A stretch of 64,000 bases of DNA from Lutjanus erythropterus (GCA_020091685.1 CM034608.1:3033590-3097589); one strand, 5' to 3'; counted from the first letter of the stretch, positions 26,341-38,745 are shown. The notes: generated by a model from the sequence alone, not told the origin. Translations and numbers: made by a program.

Positions 26341-27608
26341 AGTTTCATTTTGACTTAGAAGTGAGATGTTTGTCTTCAAAAATGTACACACACTCACACA
26401 CACGCTTTCACTTTCTTCTGCAGTCATGTATTTATTTAAAGTGTGTGTACTCCAGTAGTTAAGGTGAGCACATCTCCTGAACCAGGTGATCTCATTGGTG
26501 AGTAATCTACCATGTCAGGGTTATTAAGCTAACAGAATGTATACGTGCTTTATGGTATGATGATATTTTAAAACATATACCAAAGGGTGCAGTAATTAAT
26601 ATATATATATATATATACTGTATATAATTTCTTTTATTGACAAGATTACAAATCTGACTCACAACCCTTATCAACCCTGTCTCCTAGAAATGATGTTTGT
26701 ATGTCACTAAAAGTAAAAACTTATTTGTGAATCCCTCAGTCATTTTTCTAATGAATTTCATGATGCAATCTGCATCATTCCACCACCATCACTACCATAG
26801 ATTATTACAGCTCTAAATACAGAAAGAACACAAACTTAATTATAACTAATCCAAACAATAGTACAAGGTAAATGGCATTTATCTACTGTTAAACAGAAGT
26901 TCAAGCACAAAAAATTATTATGCTATCATTGTGTTATGTTTGTTGATTAATTTTCTTTTTTTGTTTGTTTGTTCTTGTATATGGCAACTACACATTACAA
27001 TCACATGTCACAGTCTACCTGGATTATTTAAACAAATTAAAATGAAGACACCTGATGATAAAACATGTTTGTTCCACACAATTAAAGCAACATAATGGAT
27101 TTATTTTACCTTAAAGGGACAGTGTTATATAGGACCTGAAGTGTCTTACAGAGCAAACTTTAACTATGTTCCATTTAAAATATTTTTTAACACCTTTCAT
27201 GATTATTACAGAGCAAAAAAACACAAATAAGTCAGATCGTCTGTTAGATTTCATTTATTTTATCCAAGACACACTTTGGTTCTTCTCACAGCTGAACATC
27301 ACTCAGCAAAAACAGTGACTGGTACTGACGGACACGAGGTACACATCCTCTTTTATTATGTTCAACAGGGTAACAGTGACAGCAGGAGTCATACATTCTT
27401 ATTCATTAAACCATGACCATGGAAATTCAGCTTTCTGATTGGCAGGTACAAAATTAAAAACACATGTAAAGCAACAATAAATGTGTGTTCTGAGTTTGTT
27501 GCACCACAGAAATGTGTTATTAACCACCCAGCCAAATTTATGTATATGTATATATTTATGTAAGTTATTATACACGTTCTCAAAATAATGACTTAGTGTC
27601 TCAAAATC

Positions 27609-28393
27609 AGGGGTGGAAGTAATTAATTACAAATACACAAATTACTGTAATTAAGTAGTTTTTGGGGGTGCTTGTACTTTTATGAGTAGTCTGTACTTTT
27701 ACTTGTATTTAAGTATTCATTATGCCATGTAATCTACTTAGTTACTTTTAAAATCATAGTTGAGTACTGAGTACAATTTGAATTAATATCCAGACCTTTT
27801 ATCTGCATTTTTGTAGCAAATAAAGTGATTTGGTAGCGAAAAAGCCAATGAAAACCAGGACATATGGACAAAAAACAAAACAAAACAAAAACAGTATATT
27901 TAATGACTGATCTTTAATTGATTTTTCATTAAGAATTTAACCAGTTAAAAATGTATTCATGGATATTTAATCAATCGCTGTGGCAGTAACTGCACCTCAT
28001 CTAGCTTTGTTTTGTCTGCTGGAGACATTTGCTGAATAAGGAAATAAAAACTTGAAATGAGAGAAAAAAAAAAAGAAAAAAACAGCCAGTCAAAATAAGG
28101 GAAAGAAACACTTGTTTTGTATCTAATCAGTTATTAATGATTAATTGATTGTTAGTGTTTTAACTATTGGTAAAGCAAAACACAGAAAATTTAGAGCCCA
28201 AGTCTGGAGAGGTGATGATGACATCATCGGTTAAAAGTAACTAATACTCTGAGTAGTTTTTTTGACGAATACTTTTTACTTTTACTTAAGTATTTTTCTA
28301 ACACTAGTTCTTTTACTTGTAATTGAGTAATATTTTAGCAATGTAATAGTACTTGTACTTGAGTAAAGATTTTCAGTACTCTTTCCACCACTG
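27609..28393. mobile_element. Dispersed fish repeat with GGGGTGGAAGTAA ends (copy 1)
   Basis: The left end AGGGGTGGAAGTAATTAATT is mirrored by TTTCCACCACT at the right. The interior has tracts rich in ACTTTTACTTGTATTTAAGTA and TTGAGTACTGAG. A second copy lies in opposite orientation at 39110-39869. It has no coding capacity. Confidence 0.65.
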
Positions 28394-29664
28394 CTCAAAA
28401 TAATGAGAAACTTTCTCAAAATATTGCCAGTATTTGATAAAAAAAAGTTTCTTATTATTTTGTGATACTTAGTATTTTAAGATACTAATACACTATTTTG
28501 AGAAAGTTTCTCATTATAAAGACCACACTGGCTGAAATGAGCTTCCATAGTTTTCCTGGGGTAAGTGGCTACTGAACAAGAAACAGAGTGGACTCCCAGA
28601 TTTCTGAAATTTTTCAGAAAATATCTCTCTTGACAGAAGAAACTCCACTTTGGCAAAACACCTCCACCCTGTCCATGATGTTCTTATATGTACGTGTGAC
28701 AATGTTAGCTTGTATCCCACTAAAAAGAGGTGAAGAGTGATTGTTGAACTAGTATTTGTCATTAATTTCATTTGACTCAGTGTTTTTATAGATCATTCAG
28801 ATTCAGAAAATTCAAATCATTTTTAATAAGTCAACAACTCATTAAAAATGATAAATCAGCGACACACAAAACTGAATTTAGAGTGAAGTAGACCTGCGAG
28901 GTGAGCTAGATACAACCCATCAGAGTGTCAGTGTCGGAGTCAGCGATAGTGCGATAGTCAGCAATTCTCAAAGTCCCAGATAAAATTCAAGAATATTGTC
29001 TTTATTACATTATTCTGAAAGCACAGCGCACCCCCACGCCTCTTGTACTGGCTGAGCGCCCTGTTCACATCAGCAATACAGATAACATCATAATTTTGAG
29101 CTACAGACCACTTGGAATGATCACGGCTAGGTTTCCATTCACCCAAATCACTTTTTGTATTGTTAATATTGTACACTCTATGTTTGTTGGGCTCACAGAA
29201 GGATTTAGACCGGTTACGCTGGTTCCCCCACGTCTGGACAAAGAGGTCACTCTTGATTCTTTCTGCAATAGTGACATAAAGATCTCCAACTGCAAGAAGA
29301 AGAACAAGAAGAAACCAGGAGGCATGTTACAGAGACTTACTCACACACAACACTATCCTACTGTACTGTAACACTGTATGACAGGACAGTTGTCTTACTG
29401 ACTGCTGTGAGTTTAAGATTCAGAGTTCAGAGTTCATTTTGGACTGTTTGGACTCACCTTCCACCAATGTTAGCAGATTTCTCATTTTTAGTTCATTTCA
29501 TGCTGCTCAACTCATTTTCAAGTCGTACATGTTGTGAACATTTGATTGCAGTGGTGGACTCACACTGTCTGAAGGACAGGGGCAAAGAAAATACAAAGGC
29601 ACCAGCTGTATGTGGAGGGGCACCATCACTCCAACAGTCATCTATGCACTTGTGCACATTTTCT

Positions 29665-29867
29665 ATTGGAATGGCAGTCTAAAGGGCACTTCATCACATT
29701 TTGTCCACTGGAAGGACACTCTAGGGAGTACTTAATCAAGTACTGTCCACTGGAAGAACATTTTAGAGGGCACTTTATCAGGTTTTGTCCACTGGGAGGA
29801 CACTCTAGAGGCCACTTTAAAACATTGTGTCCACTGGAAGGACATTCTAGATGGCACTTTATCATTT
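29665..29867. repeat. 48-bp minisatellite (DNase II intron 5)
   Basis: Four to five units contain TGTCCACTGGAAGGACA, CTCTAGAGGGCACTT and TATCA. The unit is about 48 bp, a multiple of three, which keeps frames open on both strands across the array. The poly(T) end of the LINE follows immediately. Confidence 0.8.
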
Positions 29868-30205
29868 CTTTTTTTTTTTTTTTTTTTTTCCAAATTTCTT
29901 TATTCAGGTTTTGCAGACAGTGAAGAAAGGTATATAAGGTTCACATTGCAGCAGTGTGTCTGCATTAGGATGAGAGAAAACCCTAACATAAATCCCACTA
30001 TCCCTCCCAACCACCCATGTCAGATGTGGCCACATTAAACAGCAAAATCGCTACATAGCGACATGCATTACAAAGATAATTGAAGTTAAGTAAGACAAAA
30101 TAGTATAAAATATTGAAAAAAAAGAATAAAAGATATATAAATAAATAAGAAGGGGAAAAAATAAGTAAGTTAGAAATAAATAAAAATAAATTAATTACTA
30201 AACTA

Positions 30206-30237
<32 letters not shown>

Positions 30238-33115
30238 TTCCAGCAGCTAATCTTTCTGAGAAGTATCCTCGGCATCCTCAGAAACAGCAGTAGAGTTGTT
30301 GCTAATATAAGCCCACAGAGGGTCCCAGGTTTTATGGAACAATGTCAAAGATCCATTCTGTAAGAACCTTAACTTCTCTAACTGTAGACATCGTAAAACT
30401 TAACGTATCCAGCAATTGTGAGTCGGGGGAGAAACATGTTTCCATTTGAGGAGAATGATACTTCTGGCAAGTAGAGTAGTAAAGGCCATGACACGCTGTG
30501 TAGTAAGGGGCAGATTTTTAGCCGGAGGGAGACCAAAGAGAGCAGTCAAGGGGTTCGGATCTAAATTTATGTTGAGAGCCTGTTTGAGAGTTTGGAATAT
30601 GTCAGACCAAAAGTTGGTCATCTTTGGGCACGTCCAGAACATGTGTGAATGGTCAGCTGGAGACTGTTTACAGCAGTTACAAGCATCGCTGTGACTGGGA
30701 TACATCTTAGCCAGTTTAGCATCTGTGAAATGGGCTCTGTGAAGCGCCTTCCACTGCAATAGACCATGCCTGGCGCATGGGTCAGTTTCAGAATGTCTCT
30801 CCACTGGACATCAGTGATGTCTGCCCCTAAATCCTGTTCCCATGCCTTTTTAAGTGAAGTAGTCAGGACTGGACTCAGAAGTGCAATCTTATTATAAATA
30901 ACAGATATCAGTCGTTTTTTGTTGCAAATTTGGAGAAAAGAATTGGTCCATTTCAGCTTCAGGGGGGCGGTTTGGGAAGTGTGGGAACTGTTTTTGAATA
31001 AAAATCTCATTTGAAGGTACCGGAAAAAATGGCTATTGGGAAACCTGTATTTGTCTGACAAAAATGCAAAAGATATGAAAACACCTTCATCGTATAAGTC
31101 ATTAAGTGTTCTGAGACCCTTATCTGACCATATGCGAAAAGTAGGATCCGAGCAGGAGGGGAGGAATGCATGATTGTTCAAAACTGGTGCAAGAGTCGAA
31201 GCCCTATGTAAGCCGTATTGCTTCCTGAATTGGATCCAGATTTTAATTGTGTTGGTGACGACCGGGTTAGGTGAGACGTTATGGGCACTTATGGGCAACT
31301 GTGAGCAAATCATAGAATGCAGGGAACAGGAAGAAGATGATATCTCAGTATGGGCCCAAGGTGGGCCAGCGCCCGTATCTTCACAGTGAAGCCAGTACAG
31401 CAGTTTATTAATGTTGCAGGCCCAAAAATAATGAATAATAAATTTGGCAAAGCTAGTCCCCCTTCAGGCTTAGGAAGTTGAAGAATATGTTTCTTAATAG
31501 GGGCTGGTTTGTTATGCCAGATAAAAGCATTGAGTTGCTGGTCAAGATTAGCAAAAAAGGATTTATTAAGACAAGTTGGAATATGTTGAAAAAGATACAA
31601 AAATTTCGGAAGGATAACCATCTTAATAGGATTGACTCTGCCTGCGAGGGATAAGGGGAGGGCAGCCCATCGGGACAAATCTGACTTGCATTTATCCAAT
31701 AATGGTTGGAAGTTCTTCCAAAAGAGATCTGCAAAGGAGCTGGTAATAAACACCCCCAAATGTCTGAATCCCTCTTCAGCTATTTTGAAATGGAATATGT
31801 GTTGTGGAATTGACCTTGCCAAATTATTGACAAAGAATAGCTCACTTTTTTGAATGTTCAATTTATACCCTGATAGGTGTCCAAACTGATCTAGAATTGA
31901 CAGAACTGAGGGGAGGGAGGATGTGGGGTTTGAAATAAATAAAAGAAGGTCATCAGCATATAAGGAGAGTATGTGGACTAGACCGAATCGAGTGATGCCT
32001 TCGAACTCATCCTGATTTCTAAGCCAGATGGCTAGCGGTTTGATGGCTATGTTAAACAGCAGGGGTGAGAGCGGACAGCCCTGCCGGGTCCCACGTTTGA
32101 GAGGGAAGTATGCTGAATGGACACCATTAGTTTTTATAGAAGCAGATGGGGTAGCATACAGAAGTTTAACCCAAGAAATGAAGTTAGAATCAAAGCCAAA
32201 TTTCTCTAAGATAAAAAATAAAAAGCCCCACTCCACCCTGTCGAAGGCTTTCTCTGCGTCGAGCGCCACAATAATTTCAGGAGTGTTGGACGCAGGTGAG
32301 AATATGGTATTCAGTAGCCTCCTGGTGTTGAAGAATGGATGTCTCCCTAATATAAAGCCTGTTTGGTCTAATGAAATTATTGATGACATTACACTCTGGA
32401 GGCGAAGGGCGAGAACCTTAGCTAGAATCTTACAATCCATGTTTAAAAGCGAGACTGGTCTATAGCTACCACAGGAGGTAGGGTCTCTTTCTTTCTTCAG
32501 AAGCAGAGAAATAGATGTTTCATACAAAGTCGCTGGCAGTCTGCCTTCAGTAAAGGAATCATTGAACATTCTTACAAGGATGGGGGCTAATAACGTCGAG
32601 TATGCCTTAAAAAACTCAGCTGTAAAACCATCAGGACCTGGGGACTTCCTATTTTGCATAGTATTGATTGCTTCACGCACCTCCGACAAGGAGATGGGTC
32701 TACCCAGTTCTCTAGCGATGTTTACACCAATTTGAGGGTACGTTAACCGGTCCAAAGGATTAGGGGTCATTGCAGTGACTGGGGCACATTCAGAAGTGTA
32801 TAGTGTAGTATAAAAATCAAAAAAAGACTTATTGATAGTTGCTGGATCAGAAGTGTGGCTACCGTCAGATAGCTTGATTTGAGGAATCAGTCTAGAAGCA
32901 CTAGCTCCACAGGCCTGCTGTGCCAGGAGTCTCCCTGCCTTATCTCCCTGTTAAAAAACGCTTTGTTTTGATTGTCGTAACTGTCTCTCCACTACCTATG
33001 TCATTAACAGGTCATGTTCCGAATGCAGTAGTTGCCGTTTCTTATAGAGGGTGGGGGATGGGGAGGTGGCATAAATTCTATCGAGTTTCAAAAGTTCATC
33101 TGCAATTTCCACCAG
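29868..33115 (-). mobile_element. 5'-truncated Tx1/L1-like LINE in DNase II intron 5
   Basis: The - strand encodes the reverse transcriptase part of ORF2. The frame at 32770-31310 has SPGPDGFTAEFFK, YRPVSLLNMD, LDAEKAFDRVEW and the catalytic YADD (LYADDLLLF). The next frames (31313-30618 and 30804-30400) hold the C-terminal region with a Cys/His cluster (CNCCK…HMFWTC). Reading continues upstream to about 33.1 kb (GRLLAQQ), then the homology stops, so ORF1 and the endonuclease are missing. The 3' end has AATAAAG followed by an A-tail (the T-run at about 29868-29890). The transition between the two long frames near 31,310 is a frameshift. It has the same orientation as the host gene. Clade assignment is from motif resemblance. 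Confidence 0.88.
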
Positions 33116-33119
33116 CCTA

Positions 33120-33378
33120 GCCTGTTACACACATAGAGACAGACAACCACTCACACTCACATTTACACCTACAGGCAATTTAGAGTCACCAATCAACCTA
33201 GCATGTATGTCTTTGGACTGTGGGTGGAAGCCGGAGAACCCGGAGAGAACCCATGCAGACATGGGGAGAACATGCAAACTCCGCACAGAAAGGCCCTGCC
33301 CCAGCAAGCTGGGGGATCGAACTCAGGACCCTCTTGCTGTGAGGTGGTGCTAACCACTGCACCACCGTGCCGCCCGGG
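33120..33378 (-). mobile_element. tRNA-derived SINE-like repeat
   Basis: Read on the - strand the element starts GGGCGGCACGGTGGTGCAGT, with a box A-like TGGTTAGCACC and a box B-like GAGTTCGATCC, followed by a body typical of a very common fish repeat (GTTTGCATGTTCTCCCC, CCACAGTCCAAAGACATAC). The 3' part ends against the truncated 5' end of the LINE. No intact tRNA gene is present. Confidence 0.7.
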
Positions 33379-35328
33379 GGGAAGATATCAAGTGTTTTCA
33401 AGTCAAAAGGCTCAAGTCTAAGTGAAGTCCCAGTCACTGGTGATCGAGTCCAAGCTGAGTTGCAATGTTTAAGAATTGCATTTTAAAGTCATAATAGTAT
33501 GTTAAACCTTGCTTCTTTAATACTTCAGACAATGTGTTGTAAACATGCAGACATCTCACCTTCTGGCTTTTCTGCCTGTTGCTTAGCAATGCTGTAAAAT
33601 AAGTTGTTTGAACTTGATATTAGCCACTGGAAATTATTGGGCGGAGAACTAAATATCCAGTTCGCAGCATCCTGAAGTTCTTGATAAAAGCCCAGTGGAA
33701 GATCATATTCAAATGGGAAAGCTCCAATGTACTGCAGATGTTTCCCTGAAAACAGCACAATGTATCACATTTACAGCAACATTCAATAGAACCACTGAGG
33801 TTTAAATCTTCACATTTACAATGTTTTGGGTTTTTTTTTACTGAAAACATTACCTATATTACTGAACTGGTAGTAGGGGAATGTTACACAGATAAACGTC
33901 TGAGCATTTTGTGTTCCACTTTTAGGCCAGAAGTTATTTTGATCTCTTCTGAAAGGGAATTGTGGTGTGCTGTGTAGAAGCCAAACTCCTGTGCTGATGA
34001 GTGAGGTTTTATCCATCATCAGAACCCCTGGAGAACATGAACAGTTAGACAGGAGGTCATAAAGAGATAAACTGGCTGCATTTATACAGGAGTCTAACAA
34101 GATCAAACTTTGGCTATTAAACTTTGTAACTGACCAACCTCCTAATAATTACATTTTCTATTAAATGTAGACGAAAACTCCATCAGATGACAAATCTGAA
34201 GAACCTGACTTTTGACAAAATGTTACATTTTTTCATTTCACAGCGTAGTCATAGTAAGCAGTCATTTTATTTTTTAAAGTGTCTCAGAGTCTCTTAATGT
34301 TAATTAAAATACAAATTTTAAACCATACTTCTTATTCAGCTTTGATTTAGAAGGACTACAGAGTTGACATGTTATGACTGAGACATCTGATAGAAATATT
34401 ATTGAATAAATCTGTCAAAAAATATAAAGTTTATCAGTGCTTGAGCAGTATTCCTGCCTTTTCAAAACAGGAAATGAGGAAATGAGTATAACTAACTCTT
34501 TTTGTGTCTGATTAAATCATGTTTTTGTAAAGTTGATGGAGATCTGGGACACAACTTAAAATGTCAGTGTCAGTTTTATTTATATATCACATTTAAAACA
34601 ACCATAGCTGATCAAAGTGTTTTACATGCTTAAGTGAACAACATTTCCATAAAATAATATATTTTAAAAGAATTAATATATATATAATAGCATATTTTTT
34701 ATACCTGTTTTATCAGTAGATATTGTTAGTATTAGATTCTGAAGGCTTTTAACACATTTTTAATTGTGTGAAATTCTGAATTCTGTCTGTGACAAGGTTT
34801 TTTTCTCACACAGAGCAAGTTTAGAAATGTATTAGAAAAGAGTATTAAAAAGAGCTACTAACTTTGACTAAGCAGCATTCAATTAGTTTAAAAACACAGG
34901 GCTTTTTTTGTTTCCTGAAAAGGTTTCTGTCCAACAGTGATGACGTATAAATCCTTAAAGAACATATTTTCACATTATTTATTTATTAATGTATTTTTGT
35001 AGGACATGATTTGTCCCAGCTCTCAAGCTTGAGTAAAAAACAATAGTAGGTAAACAATTTAAGATTAATTATTATACAATTTTGCAGCGTTAATGTAAAA
35101 TAAATTATTTACACATGATGCTGTTTAGGCCTGCTGTCTCTATATATTACGAGCTCTCGCGTTTCCTCCTCGACCAGGAGATCTGTCTCCTCACTTTGTA
35201 AATCTTTTCTCTTTGTTTCTTCCTGGTAAATCTGCCATTATACTGCCACACGCTTGCTGCTGCTGGCGCACTCAAAGGTGATGAGAGACTTTCTGATTGG
35301 TTTATTGCACGTTCGGCCAAAACTCGCC

Positions 35329-35500
35329 TGTGAATTAATGAGGGCACTTGGGCATCTGATAGGTGTATCCTGCTTTGCGCTGGTGGCGCAAAGGAGGCAG
35401 GGCAAAATATCATCCTGCCCTGCACAAGATGGCAAAGGTGGATTTGAATAAATTAAATCCATTGCGCCTCGCTTTCCAGCATAAGATAGGACCCTAACTG
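35329..35500. mobile_element. Copy of a ~43-bp-TIR transposon family (DNase II intron 2)
   Basis: It starts TGAATTAATGAGGGCACTTG, GGCATCTGATAGGTGTATCC, TGC, then CGCTGGTGGCGCAAAGGAGG and AAATTAAATCCATTGCGC. The same left end is at about 47038 and its reverse complement forms the right end at 46111-46153. The right end of this copy is missing. Confidence 0.6.
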
Positions 35501-36529
35501 CTGTGGACAGATCAGTTCATGGTGCTGAAGTAGATGACATTTGTAACAGTACCTTTTCTCTCAGTGCACCCTTCTGTCAGTTTCATCTGTCAGTTTTCAT
35601 TTTCTAAAATATTCCCTCAACAACACTCAACAACATTACAAACATTTGTTTTGCTCCCACTGAATTGGTAAAAGATATCACAAATGTTCTCTGTAAGAAA
35701 ATGCTGTTTACCTTTACTGTGGCCAAAGCTCTGAAACTTGTGGTTTGGAGGTTGATCACTGTAGCTGATGAATCAAAGTCCGTTGGCTACAAATGGTGCA
35801 GAGCGAAAAGAAAAGATTAATTAGCAGTTTAGAAATCCCTCAGTGCTCGACATTCAATGTCTTATGATGCTAACCACAAAATAATTTAATAATTTACTTC
35901 TCTTATCATACATAAACAACACACACATTGTCATTCGAACAAGCTGGGTGTGTTTGTAATAAAGCAAACAAATTACAGTAATATTACCTGTCTAACATTT
36001 AGAAAAATACATATATATTGCATAGATTTGAATTCAATTTAATAAACAGTGTTTCTCTTCATTATCTGTTAAGTCAGTGAAAAAATCTGTCTCTCAGAGG
36101 TGATGCTCCATCTGTCACTATAGAAAACCAATAAATCATTTCATCAGTATGAGGTGAAGCATTTACTCAGCATTGTTTTGAAATAACTATATATTCTATC
36201 TGACTATTTATGTCCCTCTTTCTATTAATAGTATGTCTAGTGGACAGAAGAGTTGTTGATGGCTGTTCATGGATCCAAAGGCACAAAAAACTAGGAATCA
36301 GCAAAGCAAGCTTATCTTTAAAAAAATCCCAGTCTTTACTGTTCCTTAGCTTGAAAACTGTTTGAAACTTGGCGGTCTTCATCAGATGTGCATGTGTGGC
36401 TTCAGCATGTTAGATTATTCTCAAAATACACAAGCACCTGCCATCATTTTCAGTGTTGTCTTTTGGCCAAATCAGCTTTTCTTTAGCCCAAAATAGATGT
36501 TGAAAAAATGGGCTGTGTTTACTTTGTTT

Positions 36530-37080
36530 GTTTATTGGTCCAAATGCAGTCCAAAACAGACATTGAAGTTTGGAACATGTTGGAACATGTCGGACTGTCT
36601 GTCGATGTGATTCAAATCTACCCAAAAATATGTCTAAATAGATGATGAATTTGGACTGTGTGTCCATCTAAATGTATGTCAAATGTAGCCAAAACTTAGA
36701 TGTTGATATCTGGTCCATGTTTTGTTCGTCTGAATTGGTCCAAATGTAACCCAAAAATTAGACACTGAAATACAGGTTGTGTTTGGTCTGTTTAATTTGG
36801 TCCAAATGAACCTAAAACATATTGTTGAAATTTGTACTGTGTTTTGTCCATCAATCTGGTCTAAATCTAATCCAGAAATAGATGTTCAGATAGATGTTGC
36901 ATTTTGGACCGTGCTTAGTTTGTTTAATTTGGTCCAAATGTAGCCAGAAATTAGTTGTTTAATTTGGTTTATGTGTAACCAAAAATCAAACTGTGGGATT
37001 TGGGTCTTGTTTGGTCTATCAATTTAGTCTAAATGTAGTCCAAAATAGACATCGAAATTTGGGCTGTGCTCAGCCTGTCT
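36530..37080. repeat. Minisatellite of ~60-65 bp in the DNase II intron (- copy)
   Basis: It is the inverted counterpart of the array at 25780-26335, with units such as TTGGTCCAAATGTAGCC, AAAA, TAGATGTTGAAATTTGG. It lies in the second intron of the - strand DNase II locus. Confidence 0.75.
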
Positions 37081-37809
37081 GTCTTTAACAATGAGCTTTT
37101 TATCTCACTTTCAACTAAAATCAGGCATAGATGAGAAGTCCTTGAATAGTTGTCTCTTAAAGACATAGCCAACACTGTTTCACTTTCAGCAAGATCAAAC
37201 ATTTCATAGATGATTTTCTAGGACTTGCTGGGTGTGTATACATTAGGAGACAGATGACCAGTCACCATTGATCTGAAGAGGTCCACCAGGGTGTTTGCCA
37301 GGGCGCCCGTCAGAATCGTTGATGGGCTTGTAGTTGGTACAGAAGGATCCATCTTTGTCACTCCAGTTGAATCAATGTAAAGATACTCCAAACCAGTCAG
37401 ATGATTCACATTGGGAGCCTTGTATAAGATGAACCTGATGATAAACAGTCAGAAACAAGTGTGAACTGCAATGATGTGAAGTCAAACAGGAAATGTTAAA
37501 CAGCTGAAAGAAATCAAATACATCAGAGTCTGGACAGCAGTGTCTTATGAAGGATTTAAGTAGAAGATTTAATGTTGCCTCACCAGTCCACAGGACCATT
37601 GTTGTTATTTTGCAGGTCACTGTGCCTCACACCCCAGCACAGCAGACTGACAGTCAGGACCAACCTCCATAACTCCTGAAACACACCAGCAACACCACAC
37701 CAGCATGTTAGCTTGATTCATGTCAGCACCTTTCAGACATGCAGTTAACTCTAAATGTGACATTTTTTATATCAGCCTTATGTCTGAAAAATACCTACAA
37801 TCACTGTAA

Positions 37810-38745
37810 AAAGTGCAAAATGCAACAAAATTGTGGGTCAAAGCCCAGAAGAACTTTAGTTATTCAAAGTGGTTTAAATCAGAGTTTTGGCAAATCCTAT
37901 TAGCATCCAGCTGTGTAGTAGTCTCTTATGCTATACTAATTCTAATTGCTAAGAAACCCTGTCCATCTGAGAACAATGATTTCAGACCTGTGTGACTTCA
38001 ATTGTTATGAAATGCTTTGAAAAATATATGGTGCCTCTGCTCAAGGTAGAGTCAACTCTTCACTTGACCCACTCAATTTGCTTACAGGCAGGGCAAGGTA
38101 CGGATGATGCTATTAACAATATCACCACCTCACTGTTAAGCACTTGGAAGACCCAAAGCCTATGGATTTTATTTGTTGATTTTAGTTCAGCATTTAATAC
38201 ACTGCAGCCTCATCTTCTCATTCAAACACTGAAACAGATGAGTGTCAGCCCTTTTTAAATCAAATGGTATTTCTCTTTTAAACAATCGAAGTCAGCATGT
38301 CAGAGTCAACAACATCCTTTCTGAGCCCAGATCCATCAGTACAGGAGCCCCGCGACACCAACTCTCGGTCATTTTCACTGTACACAAATGAATGCACAAA
38401 CAGCCACCCTGGAAACTTTGTTTTTAAATTTTCCAGGCGACAGCTGCCCTCAGCTTACTGTACAAAGATGCAAGCCAATCAGCCCATTTCGAAACAGAAA
38501 GAATTTGTGCAGTGGTGTGATGCACCACCTCATTTTAAATGTTACTAAAACTAAGGACATGGTTCTGGACCCCAGATCAGTGGGGATCACAGTCATCATA
38601 TCATGCACACATATGTAGACAGGTCTGCTCATACAAGTACCTTGTGCACTTAGACAACACTTTTATTTTTAAAGCTCATGTGGAAAATGTGTGTTGTAGT
38701 CTGCAGAGACTTTACTTTATGTTTTATTTTATTTTATAGACAGCA
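37810..38745 (+). mobile_element. Degenerate L2/CR1-like LINE relic
   Basis: In order on the + strand: SENNDFRPV, then after a frameshift LTSIVMKCFEKYMVPLL, a GTDDAINN stretch and the catalytic-region phrase FVDFSSAFNTLQPHLL, then NECTNSHPGNFVFKF, FVQWCD and TKTKDMVLDPRS. These are the usual fish L2/CR1-group reverse-transcriptase phrases. Large parts, including the YxDD region, are deleted or frameshifted. It sits just outside DNase II exon 1. Confidence 0.8.

Larger units (their letters stand above)
28958..37675 (-). pseudogene. DNase II-like gene (deoxyribonuclease-2), probably inactivated
   Basis: DNase II is the acid nuclease of lysosomes; it cuts DNA using two HxK motifs. Six exons on the - strand: 37584-37675, 37266-37434, 35712-35786, 33854-34027, 33560-33745, 28958-29289. 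Exon 1 encodes a hydrophobic leader (LVLTVSLLCW) and PVDW. Exon 2 encodes GLEYLYIDSTGVTK. Exon 3 carries the first catalytic motif GHSKG. Exon 4 encodes [10 protein letters not shown]. Exon 6 carries the second motif DHSKW and ends in ENC-stop. Exon phases agree everywhere except exon 3, which is 75 nt where 76 are needed: one base is missing near 35773-35776. This gives a TGA in the otherwise homologous frame. Exon 1 has no in-frame ATG; the homologous frame reads TTA TGG at the expected start. Exons 4-6 are open and well conserved, so decay is recent or these are assembly errors. A LINE fills most of the last intron. Confidence 0.8.

Noticed and set aside
29665..29867. CRISPR-like direct repeats
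   Set aside because: The units are contiguous without unique spacers and the genome is vertebrate; this is a minisatellite.
29612..29923. + strand frame of 103 codons with repeated CPLEGHSR-like units
   Set aside because: The minisatellite unit is a multiple of three bases, so both strands stay open. I kept it as a repeat, not a gene.
32028..32465. + strand frame of 145 codons
   Set aside because: Antisense of the LINE reverse transcriptase.
33120..33378. Functional tRNA gene suggested by box A and box B words
   Set aside because: The sequence continues as a common fish SINE-like repeat and does not fold as a complete tRNA.
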